From Phycisphaeraceae bacterium (lineage in GTDB: Bacteria > Planctomycetota > Phycisphaerae > Phycisphaerales > Phycisphaeraceae), in contig JAHQVV010000222.1 in NCBI GenBank assembly GCA_019634195.1, positions 1 through 37,669 on the forward strand: a stretch of DNA of 37,669 nucleotides. Direction: 5' to 3'. The translations under genes and the position numbers were made by a program. This document shows, piece after piece, positions 16,879-23,920 of the stretch. Each line of letters opens with the position of its first letter. Position 1 is the stretch's first letter. The notes under the pieces were generated by a model. That model was not told where the DNA came from and did no database searches. It saw only the letters and a list, made by a program, of their open reading frames with translations.

Positions 16879-17544
16879 TCAATCGATAAACCCGGCCTCG
16901 CGTAACAACTTTGTCGTGACCGGCTGTTTCGCTTCGGTCTTGCTTCGCATGCGTTGCATCTGATGCACGGTCGTTTTTGCCAGGATGTCGGCTTCGATAT
17001 TGACGCGCTCGCCGACCTTGCGTTGACCGAGGGTGGTCATCTCAAGTGTCGCGGGGATCAGGGCGACGTCAAAAGTGTCTCCGTTGACGCGTGCAAGCGT
17101 GAGTGAGACCCCATCGATCGCGACCGATCCGCGCGGGATGATGTAGGCCATCAGGCCATCGGCGTCATCTGCTGGTTTCAGTGTGACCCGCCATTCACCG
17201 CCATCCGTGTGGATCGCATCGATCACCGCCAAGCCATCGACATGCCCCTGCATGAAGTGCCCGCCCATCGGTTGGCTCGGGGTGACGGCGGGCTCGAGGT
17301 TGACGAGGTCTCCCACACCAAGCGAGCCGATCGACGTCTTCATCAGTGTCTCGTGGATCACATCGAAGCCGAGCTGCTCATCGGTTATCTCGACGGCAGT
17401 GAGGCAGACGCCTGAGACGCAGATCGAGTCGCCGTGGTTGATTTGGCCTTGGAGCTTGCCGCGCTGGACCGTCAGGCGTTTGCCCGTTTCGGCTGGTGTG
17501 GCGGCGAGGATCTTGGCGGTGGTTTGGACGATGCCGGTGAACAT
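16879..17544 (-). CDS. ribE: Riboflavin synthase, alpha subunit
   Basis: A 221-residue enzyme that dismutates two molecules of 6,7-dimethyl-8-ribityllumazine to riboflavin. It begins MFTGIVQ, the near-invariant N-terminus, and contains two tandem lumazine-binding barrels: the first with SICVSGVCLTAVEI, the second opening with MGGHFMQGHVDG and containing SVAIDGVSLTLARV. Length is normal. No other riboflavin gene is adjacent and no FMN riboswitch is visible in the 89 bp shared with divergent aspS. The same enzyme is called ribC in Escherichia coli. It is transcribed toward the repeat at 16780. Confidence 0.95.
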   Translation of the reverse strand: MFTGIVQTTAKILAATPAETGKRLTVQRGKLQGQINHGDSICVSGVCLTAVEITDEQLGFDVIHETLMKTSIGSLGVGDLVNLEPAVTPSQPMGGHFMQGHVDGLAVIDAIHTDGGEWRVTLKPADDADGLMAYIIPRGSVAIDGVSLTLARVNGDTFDVALIPATLEMTTLGQRKVGERVNIEADILAKTTVHQMQRMRSKTEAKQPVTTKLLREAGFID

Positions 17545-17633
17545 GGTGAGCTTTATGGGGTTTGAGGTTCCTTGAGAATGGTATCATGCCCCGCTCGGCC
17601 CAGACCCCAAACCCCGGACCCCAGACCCCAAAG

Positions 17634-19421
17634 ATGCAACGCACCCACCACTGCAACGAACTTCGCAAAGACCACCTCGGCCAGACCGTCACCCTCGCGG
17701 GCTGGGTCAACAACTACCGCGACCTGGGCGGGGTCCGCTTCATCGACCTCCGCGACCGCGAGGGCATCACGCAGATCGTCTTCCACCCCGAATCCAAGGA
17801 CGCCCACGCCCTGGCTCAGAAGCTGCGGCGCGAGGATGTGATCGCGATCACGGGCAAGTGCATCGACCGTGAAGGCGGAGCCAACCCGAAATTGGAAACC
17901 GGCGAGATCGAAGTCGACGCGACCTTTGCGGAGGTGCTGGCCGATGCCGCGAACCCGCCGTTCATCCCCGACGAGGCGGAGAAGGTTGGCGAGGAGACCC
18001 GGCTGCGCTACCGCTACATCGACATGCGCCGCGCCCGCAGCCTGAACATCCTCAAGACCCGGCACCGCGTCGCGAAGCTGATGCGGGACTACTACGACGA
18101 GCAGGGTTTTTATGAGATCGAGACGCCCTTCCTCTGCCGTTCGACACCCGAGGGTGCGCGCGACTTCCTCGTGCCCTCGCGTTTGCAGGCCGGCGAGTTC
18201 TACGCCCTGCCGCAATCGCCGCAGATCTTTAAGCAGATCTGCATGGTTGGCGGTGTCGAGAAGTACTTCCAGATCGTCCGCTGCTTCCGCGATGAAGACC
18301 CGCGGGCTGATCGGCAGGCCGAGTTCACGCAGCTCGACATGGAGATGTCCTTCGTCGACCAGAACGACGTGATCACGACCAATGAGGGCATGATCCGCCA
18401 GCTTTGGAAAGAAGTCGCCGGGGTCGAGATCCCGAACCCGATCCCGCACATGACCTACGCCCACGCGATGGAGAAGTACGGCAGCGATCGGCCGGACCTG
18501 CGCTTCGGCATGCAGCTGCTCGACGTCACCGACGCCGTATCGAAGACGGACTTTAAGGTCTTCAGCGGGGCGATCGCGGCGGGCGGGGTTGTCAAGGCGA
18601 TCCGGGTGCCCGGCGGCGCGAAGATGTCGCGTAAAGAAACAGACGCGCTGGCCGAGTTCGCCAAGGAATTCGGTGCCGGTGGCCTGCCCACCACCAAGAT
18701 CGAGGGCGGCAAGCTCGCGACGGGCATCGCCAAGTTCATGGAGCCGATCACGGACGAACTGATCGCCGCGACCGATGCCGAGGACGGCGACCTGCTGTGC
18801 TTCGGCGTGGACGCCAAGCCTGCAACTGTTCACCGCGTGCTCGGGGAGCTCCGCGTCAAGCTCGGCCACGACCTGGGCCTGATCAAAGAAGGCGACTGGC
18901 AGTGGGTCTGGATCGTCGACTTCCCGATGGTCGAGTGGGACGACAAGACCAAACGCTGGAAGTCGCTGCACCACCCGTTCACCGCACCGAAGCCCGAGGA
19001 CATCGACAAGCTGGACAGCACCGACCACGGCACGATCGCGTCGATCAAGTCCAACGCCTACGACCTCGTACTCAACGGCAGCGAGCTCGGCGGCGGCTCG
19101 ATCCGTATCCACCGCTCGGACGTGCAGGGCAAGGTCTTCAAGCTGCTTGGCATCGATGATGAAGAAGCCAAGGCGAAGTTCGGCTTCCTGCTTGATGCGC
19201 TGAGCTACGGCGCCCCGCCGCACGGCGGCATCGCGTTCGGGCTGGACCGGATCGTCATGCACCTGTGCAACACGACGAATATCCGCGACGTGATCGCGTT
19301 CCCCAAGACGCAGAACGGCGCCGACCTGATGACCGAGGCGCCCTCGCCGGTAGACGAGGCGCAGAAGAAAGAGCTTCACCTGCGCACGGTCGTGCCGCAG
19401 AAGGCGCCGGCTGGCTCTTAA
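17634..19421 (+). CDS. aspS: Aspartyl-tRNA synthetase (bacterial type)
   Basis: A 595-residue bacterial AspRS: N-terminal OB-fold anticodon-binding domain (LAGWVNNYRDLGGVRFIDLR), class II core with motif 2 (FRDEDPRADRQAEFTQLDME), the bacterial GAD insertion (about 280-410), and motif 3 (IAFGLDRIVMHL). The ATG at 17634 is chosen over an upstream one because the residues before it are a low-complexity Pro/Gln stretch, while conservation starts at MQRTHHCNELR. The L in RDLGG corresponds to the position (Leu30 in E. coli, His31 in some non-discriminating enzymes) that has been tied to tRNA discrimination, so this enzyme may be discriminating; that is inferred. It is divergent from ribE. Confidence 0.95.
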   Translation: MQRTHHCNELRKDHLGQTVTLAGWVNNYRDLGGVRFIDLRDREGITQIVFHPESKDAHALAQKLRREDVIAITGKCIDREGGANPKLETGEIEVDATFAEVLADAANPPFIPDEAEKVGEETRLRYRYIDMRRARSLNILKTRHRVAKLMRDYYDEQGFYEIETPFLCRSTPEGARDFLVPSRLQAGEFYALPQSPQIFKQICMVGGVEKYFQIVRCFRDEDPRADRQAEFTQLDMEMSFVDQNDVITTNEGMIRQLWKEVAGVEIPNPIPHMTYAHAMEKYGSDRPDLRFGMQLLDVTDAVSKTDFKVFSGAIAAGGVVKAIRVPGGAKMSRKETDALAEFAKEFGAGGLPTTKIEGGKLATGIAKFMEPITDELIAATDAEDGDLLCFGVDAKPATVHRVLGELRVKLGHDLGLIKEGDWQWVWIVDFPMVEWDDKTKRWKSLHHPFTAPKPEDIDKLDSTDHGTIASIKSNAYDLVLNGSELGGGSIRIHRSDVQGKVFKLLGIDDEEAKAKFGFLLDALSYGAPPHGGIAFGLDRIVMHLCNTTNIRDVIAFPKTQNGADLMTEAPSPVDEAQKKELHLRTVVPQKAPAGS

Positions 19422-19462
19422 GCAGTCAACTCCGAACCTGCTAGGGGCGATCGGCGTAATGC

Positions 19463-20872
19463 ATGGACCGACTTCTCCCGTTGCCGGAGCCGACTGTGCA
19501 GAATTGTGTGCGTCTCGTTGCCCTTGTCTTGGCCCTTGCCCTTGTTCGGGTGCCTTGCTTTGCGGGAGTGCTGACCGCCGAACATGCGGAGGCGGTTGCG
19601 GAATGGCTCAATACCGAGCGTGATCAGCGGGCTGATCCGGCCACGCTTGGCTTGCCGACGGGGCTGGACAAGGAGCAGTCCGCGCAACTCGCCCAGGCGT
19701 TGTGGGGCTTGCACAAAGAGCAGGCGCGCGATCCGGAGCTTGGTGACCTGCCGACCAGTCTGCAGGAAGCGGTCGCGAAGGCTGGGGGCGGCCGGGTTGC
19801 GTTGGAGGGCGGCCGGCTGACGCTGGGCAAAGAGTTGGTCATGCCTTTCGCGTTGGTCCGCAAGGAACAGAATGGACCCGCGGAAACAGGCCGGGCGTTG
19901 TTTATCTGCACGCACGGCGGGGGCGGCAACGGGAAGGTGGACGGCCCGCACGCCTGGCCGGTCAACACGCGGGAGTGGCGGACGCAGGTGCAACTCGCCG
20001 CTCGTTTGTATGAGCCCGAGGGGATCTACTTCGTGCCGCGGATGGTGGACGACCGCAAGGGCCGGTGGTTCCACGGTTTTAATCAAACCGCGTTTGAGCG
20101 GGTGATCGAGCACGCGATCGCGAACTGGGGCGTTGATCCGAACCGCGTCTACAAGCTTGGCATCTCGCAAGGCGGGTTCGGCACAAATAAGCTGGTGGCG
20201 TTTATGCCCGATCGCTTTGCCGGGGCGAACGCGATGGCCGGGGGAGTCAGTCCTGATGCGCACCCGCCGGGCAACTTGCGAAATGTCGCGTTCCGCAATG
20301 ATGTGGGTGAGGAGGACACGATGTTTGAGCGCGTTGGCAACGCGATCAAGTTTCACAAGCGGCTTGATCAATTCCATGCCGGAGACCCGGAGGGCTACAC
20401 GCACACGATCAGCGTGCAGAAAGGCCGTGGCCACGGCATCGATTACCGCCCTGGTGTCGCTTGGATTGCTCAGCACACGCGTAACCCTTGGCCCGACAGG
20501 CTGCACTGGGACAACCGGGAGCTGGGCGGCGAGCGTCGCGCACGGCATTACTGGGTCGAGCTCTGGGGCGAGCCGGTCGACAAACGGACGATGATGACCG
20601 TCTTTGCAGACCGCGAAACAAACACGATCACGATCGAGGCCATGTCGGGCAAGGTCGGTCAGGGCAATCCGCTATCGGGGGGCCAGCTTTGTGTGCTGCT
20701 TCACGATGAGCTGCTGGACCTCGACAAGCCGGTGAGGGTCTCGGTCAACGGCCGGGTCATGCACGACGGTGTGGTGAAACGCGACGCCTCTGTGCAGCTG
20801 CGCACACTTGCCGGTTATGGCGACCCGGCCATGACCGCGAGCGCCGAGCTTGTGTTCGCGTTGGATGAATAA
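19463..20872 (+). CDS. Secreted alpha/beta-hydrolase esterase, PHB-depolymerase/CE1-like
   Basis: A 469-residue protein with an N-terminal hydrophobic signal (VRLVALVLALALVRV, cleavage likely after the FAG near residue 35). The hydrolase domain starts at about 145 with FICTHGGGGNG, which would form the oxyanion hole. The nucleophile elbow is GISQGGFG, with Ser at about residue 235, and the likely catalytic His lies in GRGHGID (about 324). This arrangement fits secreted esterases or depolymerases of the CE1/PHB-depolymerase type, with carbohydrate or polyester as possible substrates. The last 90 residues look like an extra beta domain. Start assignment is not firm, since a GTG at 19496 is a possible alternative. 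It follows aspS by 41 bp. Confidence 0.8.
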   Translation: MDRLLPLPEPTVQNCVRLVALVLALALVRVPCFAGVLTAEHAEAVAEWLNTERDQRADPATLGLPTGLDKEQSAQLAQALWGLHKEQARDPELGDLPTSLQEAVAKAGGGRVALEGGRLTLGKELVMPFALVRKEQNGPAETGRALFICTHGGGGNGKVDGPHAWPVNTREWRTQVQLAARLYEPEGIYFVPRMVDDRKGRWFHGFNQTAFERVIEHAIANWGVDPNRVYKLGISQGGFGTNKLVAFMPDRFAGANAMAGGVSPDAHPPGNLRNVAFRNDVGEEDTMFERVGNAIKFHKRLDQFHAGDPEGYTHTISVQKGRGHGIDYRPGVAWIAQHTRNPWPDRLHWDNRELGGERRARHYWVELWGEPVDKRTMMTVFADRETNTITIEAMSGKVGQGNPLSGGQLCVLLHDELLDLDKPVRVSVNGRVMHDGVVKRDASVQLRTLAGYGDPAMTASAELVFALDE

Positions 20873-20924
20873 ACCACCCAAGACCTCTGCGACCGCTATC
20901 ATGTTCGCACAAAGGAGTGTGCAC

Positions 20925-21863
20925 ATGCTTTACACGCAACGGATTGTCTGGACGCTCGTGATGGCCTGCTTCGTGGTGCTGCCCGCGCTGGGCAAGCCCG
21001 TCACGGTCATGAGCTACAACGTCGAGAACATGTTCGATGTTTTTGATGACCCCTACAGCGACGACGACGGCGTGGCCGTAAAACGCCGAGGCGAGATCGT
21101 GGCGATCGCCAAGGCCATCGCGGCGGCCGACGCGGACGTGGTGGTGTTCCAGGAGTTGGAGAACGAGCACCTGTTGCAGGGCATGGTCGACACGTTCCTG
21201 AAGGATCAAGGGTACGAGTACGTCGCTTGCCAGCGGACGAACTCGGGCCGCGGGATCAACCTGGGCGTGATCTCGAAGCTGCCGATCAAGCGGCTGACGA
21301 GCCACCGGTTCAAGACGCTGACGCACCCGGATGCCCCGGGCCGGGCGTGGAAGTTCGCCCGGGACGCGATGCAGGTTACGCTCGATGTGGATGGGAAAGA
21401 ACTGCATCTTTTCAATGTTCACCTCAAGAGCAACAGCTCCCGCAATGGGGACCCGAACTCCAAGTTCTGGCGGACCGCCGAGGCGATGGCGCTCAAGGGC
21501 CTGATCCGCGAGATGTTCAAGAAGGACCCGGACGCGCTCGTCGTTGCACTAGGCGACTTCAACTCCAACATCGAGACGCGGCCTGAGCAGGTCCGCCCCT
21601 GGCCTGCGACGGAATACATACGCAAGCCCGAGGCCGACGGCACCCAGCTGCTCAACGACGCGCACGATGAGATCGACGACTACGACAAGCGCGTCACGAT
21701 CCCCGGCTCAGGCCGATACCCCGCGGCGATCTTTGATTACATCTACGCGAGCCCCAAGCTCCATACGATGTTCGTCAAGGGCAGTGCGAAGGTGATCAAC
21801 GATCCCAAGCTGGTCAAGGGCAGTGACCACTACCCGGTCTACGCGACGTACGATATTAAATGA
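20925..21863 (+). CDS. Secreted endonuclease/exonuclease/phosphatase (EEP) family protein
   Basis: A 312-residue protein starting at the ATG at 20925, which has a Shine-Dalgarno AAAGGAG about 7 nt upstream and opens a signal peptide (residues 1-22, ending PALG). EEP motifs are in order: MSYNVENMFD (Asn), VVVFQELEN (metal-binding Glu), LFNVHLKS (His), ALGDFNS (Asp/Asn) and GSDHYPV (catalytic Asp-His). These enzymes cleave phosphoester bonds in nucleic acids, inositol phosphates or lipids; here an extracellular or periplasmic nuclease is the simplest guess. All five motifs are intact. It lies 52 bp after the esterase, same direction, and converges on the MBL-fold gene with only 6 bp between the stops. 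Confidence 0.88.
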   Translation: MLYTQRIVWTLVMACFVVLPALGKPVTVMSYNVENMFDVFDDPYSDDDGVAVKRRGEIVAIAKAIAAADADVVVFQELENEHLLQGMVDTFLKDQGYEYVACQRTNSGRGINLGVISKLPIKRLTSHRFKTLTHPDAPGRAWKFARDAMQVTLDVDGKELHLFNVHLKSNSSRNGDPNSKFWRTAEAMALKGLIREMFKKDPDALVVALGDFNSNIETRPEQVRPWPATEYIRKPEADGTQLLNDAHDEIDDYDKRVTIPGSGRYPAAIFDYIYASPKLHTMFVKGSAKVINDPKLVKGSDHYPVYATYDIK

Positions 21864-21869
21864 TTTGCC

Positions 21870-22538
21870 CTATCCCACGAGCCCATCGGGCCTGCCCGCC
21901 GGTTGGTTGAGGTAGGGGTTTGTGGCGCGTTCCTGGCCGATGCTGGTCTCCGGGCCGTGGCCGGGCAGGACGCGGGTGTCGTCGGGCAGCGTCATCAACT
22001 GCTCGCTGATGGACTGCATGAGGCGTGGGCCGTCCGAGGTGGGGAAGTCGAAGCGCCCGATGGAGCCTGCAAACAACGTGTCGCCGACGATGGCGAGGTG
22101 GTTGTCCGGTTGGTACAGGGTGATGCCGCCGGGGCTGTGGCCGGGGGTGTGGCGGATTTCGAAAGGGACGCCGTTGAGCGTGAGCTGCTCGCCGTGGTGC
22201 ATCAGGCCGGTGGCTTCGGGCGCGACGACGGGGTCGATGATCGCGGCGCTGAGGTTCAGCCGGGTGTCGGTGAGGAAGTCTTCTTCATCCGCGTGTACGA
22301 GGACCGGCACGTCCGGGTAGCGGTGGCGCACGGTGTGCAGCCCTGCGATGTGGTCCAGGTGGGCGTGGGTGAGGACGACCTGCTCGATATGGAGCCCCCG
22401 CCCATCGATCGCGTCCAGCATCGGCTCGGGGTCGAAGCCCGCGTCAACAATCCAGCACGACTTGCCGACGGACAGGACGAAGCAGTTGGTCTGCCACTGG
22501 CCTAGCGTGAAGGTCTGGATGGAAAGGGGATCGGGCAT
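21870..22538 (-). CDS. MBL-fold metallohydrolase, glyoxalase II-like
   Basis: A 222-residue metallo-beta-lactamase fold protein. The metal-binding motifs are THAHLDH (HxHxDH), the later His in IRHTPGHSPGG, Asp in AIVGDTLFAG and the final His in VLPGHGPET, all in the positions of the hydroxyacylglutathione hydrolase-like group. It lacks the C-terminal domain of true glyoxalase II, so it is better called an MBL-fold hydrolase of unknown substrate. It starts at the ATG at 22536-22538. It lies downstream of the VWA gene across a hairpin-rich 100-bp gap. Confidence 0.9.
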   Translation of the reverse strand: MPDPLSIQTFTLGQWQTNCFVLSVGKSCWIVDAGFDPEPMLDAIDGRGLHIEQVVLTHAHLDHIAGLHTVRHRYPDVPVLVHADEEDFLTDTRLNLSAAIIDPVVAPEATGLMHHGEQLTLNGVPFEIRHTPGHSPGGITLYQPDNHLAIVGDTLFAGSIGRFDFPTSDGPRLMQSISEQLMTLPDDTRVLPGHGPETSIGQERATNPYLNQPAGRPDGLVG

Positions 22539-22564
22539 CTCTGCACAGTTTAACGACTAGCCGC

Positions 22565-22617
22565 AAACGCAAGATGGGGGTTTAGATTGTCTGTTACTCG
22601 GACCCTATCCTGCGTTT
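22565..22617. other. Long imperfect hairpin between the VWA and MBL genes
   Basis: AAACGCAAGAT (22565-22575) pairs with ATCCTGCGTTT (22607-22617), and the stem continues inward through GGG/CCC, giving about 14 paired positions with two imperfect ones. It fills the gap between two co-directional minus-strand genes, so it may terminate the VWA transcript or form the 5' leader of the MBL gene. The T-run that would mark a standard terminator is absent. Confidence 0.45.
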
Positions 22618-22638
22618 TCGGGCTATTGAGCCCACCCA

Positions 22639-23829
22639 TCACGAGATGAAGGTCTTGCTCTTTTTGCCCGAGAGGTAGCTCTCGACCACGGTCGAGCTCA
22701 AATCATCGCTGGCGCAATAGAACGCTGTCCCGCGGGTCAGGCGGGTGAGCCGCTCGATGAAATCGACCCAGTCCATGCCCCAGTAGTCCTCGATCAGGGC
22801 GAAACTGGCGAAACGGATGCCTGCCTTCGCGCACATCGCTGCTTCTTTGAGTGTCTCGGTCGCGGTGCGTTCGTCCGGCGGGTAGAGTAGGTAGAGCATC
22901 TCCTCGCCGGTCTCGGGCGAGGCCTCGACGTGGGCCGTGGGCTGGCCATCGGTGATGATGAAGACTTGTTTGTTCGCCGCGCCGCTGCGGCGGAGGATCC
23001 GCCTTGCCTCGCGCAGGCCCAGGTGCAGGTTCGTGAAGTGCAGCGGCAGCTGGGCCGGGTCCGCTTGGTCCAGCGGGACGCGGATGCGCACCTGGTAGTC
23101 GCGGATGCTCACCGGCTTGGGCATGATCAGCGGGACATCCTTCTCGTGCACACGCTCGGCCAATGAATAAAACGAAACGAAGTCGAGCGTGTCCTGTGGG
23201 AAGCGTTGCCGGATCAACTCGCTTAAGCCGAGGCAGACCCGCTTGGCCTGGAGGAATCGGCCGTAGCGGTACATCGAGCCGGACAGGTCGATGAGTACCA
23301 CGGTCGCGCAGTCGGTCCGCCCTTCCGTTTCGTGCACCACGAAGTCGTTCATGCCCAGCTTCAGCGGGAGGCTGCTCTGGCCTGCGGCGATCGCCTCGGT
23401 GTTGTTCGCCAGCGCGTTGCGGAGCGTCGCGTTGAGGTCGATGTCAGACAGTGGGTCGCCGAACGTATAAGGCCGACTGCCCTCGGTGCGTTCGCTGGTC
23501 TTGCCGGATTGATCGGTGCTGTGGCCGTCGCGGTTGCCGCGTTTGAGGCTCTCGAAGATCTGCAAGAGCGCCTGGTGCTGCATGCCGTTGACCATGCGGG
23601 CGGTGAGCTTGAGCTGTTTGTTGCCGTGCTCGTCGGTGACTTCCTCGAGCAGCCCCGCGTCGATCATCTGCTGGATGAGGTCCTGCTCGTCGGGGTTCTC
23701 CAGGTTCTGTAGCGCGTCCATCGCCTGCTCGCCGTACTGCAGGATGAACTCGACCAACTGCGGCGAGGGGAAGAGCTCGTCCGGGCCGAGGAAAGGCTTG
23801 CCGTCATAGGGGCCGTAGGTGTGCTTCAC
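22639..23829 (-). CDS. VWA-domain protein
   Basis: I start at the GTG at 23827-23829 (396 residues), because the longer frame from 23910 would run through the promoter of the divergent M50 gene. The first 160 residues are helical and charged. The von Willebrand A domain occupies about residues 170-390, with an intact MIDAS motif DLSGSM (near 181), the Thr/Asp partners (FTNLH, FIITDGQP) and a final ESYLSGKK. Bacterial VWA proteins of this kind (CoxE/NorD-like) often work with MoxR ATPases, but none is present here. The neighbour is a divergent M50-like protease 92 bp away, so joint regulation is possible. Confidence 0.8.
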   Translation of the reverse strand: MKHTYGPYDGKPFLGPDELFPSPQLVEFILQYGEQAMDALQNLENPDEQDLIQQMIDAGLLEEVTDEHGNKQLKLTARMVNGMQHQALLQIFESLKRGNRDGHSTDQSGKTSERTEGSRPYTFGDPLSDIDLNATLRNALANNTEAIAAGQSSLPLKLGMNDFVVHETEGRTDCATVVLIDLSGSMYRYGRFLQAKRVCLGLSELIRQRFPQDTLDFVSFYSLAERVHEKDVPLIMPKPVSIRDYQVRIRVPLDQADPAQLPLHFTNLHLGLREARRILRRSGAANKQVFIITDGQPTAHVEASPETGEEMLYLLYPPDERTATETLKEAAMCAKAGIRFASFALIEDYWGMDWVDFIERLTRLTRGTAFYCASDDLSSTVVESYLSGKKSKTFIS

Positions 23830-23863
23830 GACTCTATGGTAGGCCCGATTCCTGCAGATATAC

Positions 23864-23892
23864 TTGGCTGGTCGCTTTTGCGATGCTAATCT
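23864..23892 (+). promoter_or_regulatory. Candidate sigma-70-type promoter of the M50 gene
   Basis: TTGGCT (23864-23869) and TAATCT (23887-23892) are separated by exactly 17 bp and lie about 28 bp upstream of the chosen ATG at 23921. The region between the divergent VWA start and this ATG is 91 bp. No transcription data support it; it is offered as the best-looking match. Confidence 0.3.
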
Positions 23893-23920
23893 AGTATTTT
23901 CGGGCCCCAAAGGCGTGATT

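Noticed and set aside
17553-19379. A 608-codon minus-strand frame opposite aspS
   Set aside because: AspRS motifs are unambiguous on the plus strand, so the reverse frame is a shadow.
19418-20548. A 376-codon minus-strand frame opposite the esterase
   Set aside because: The plus-strand frame has a signal peptide and a GxSxG nucleophile; the reverse frame is low complexity and unlike any family.
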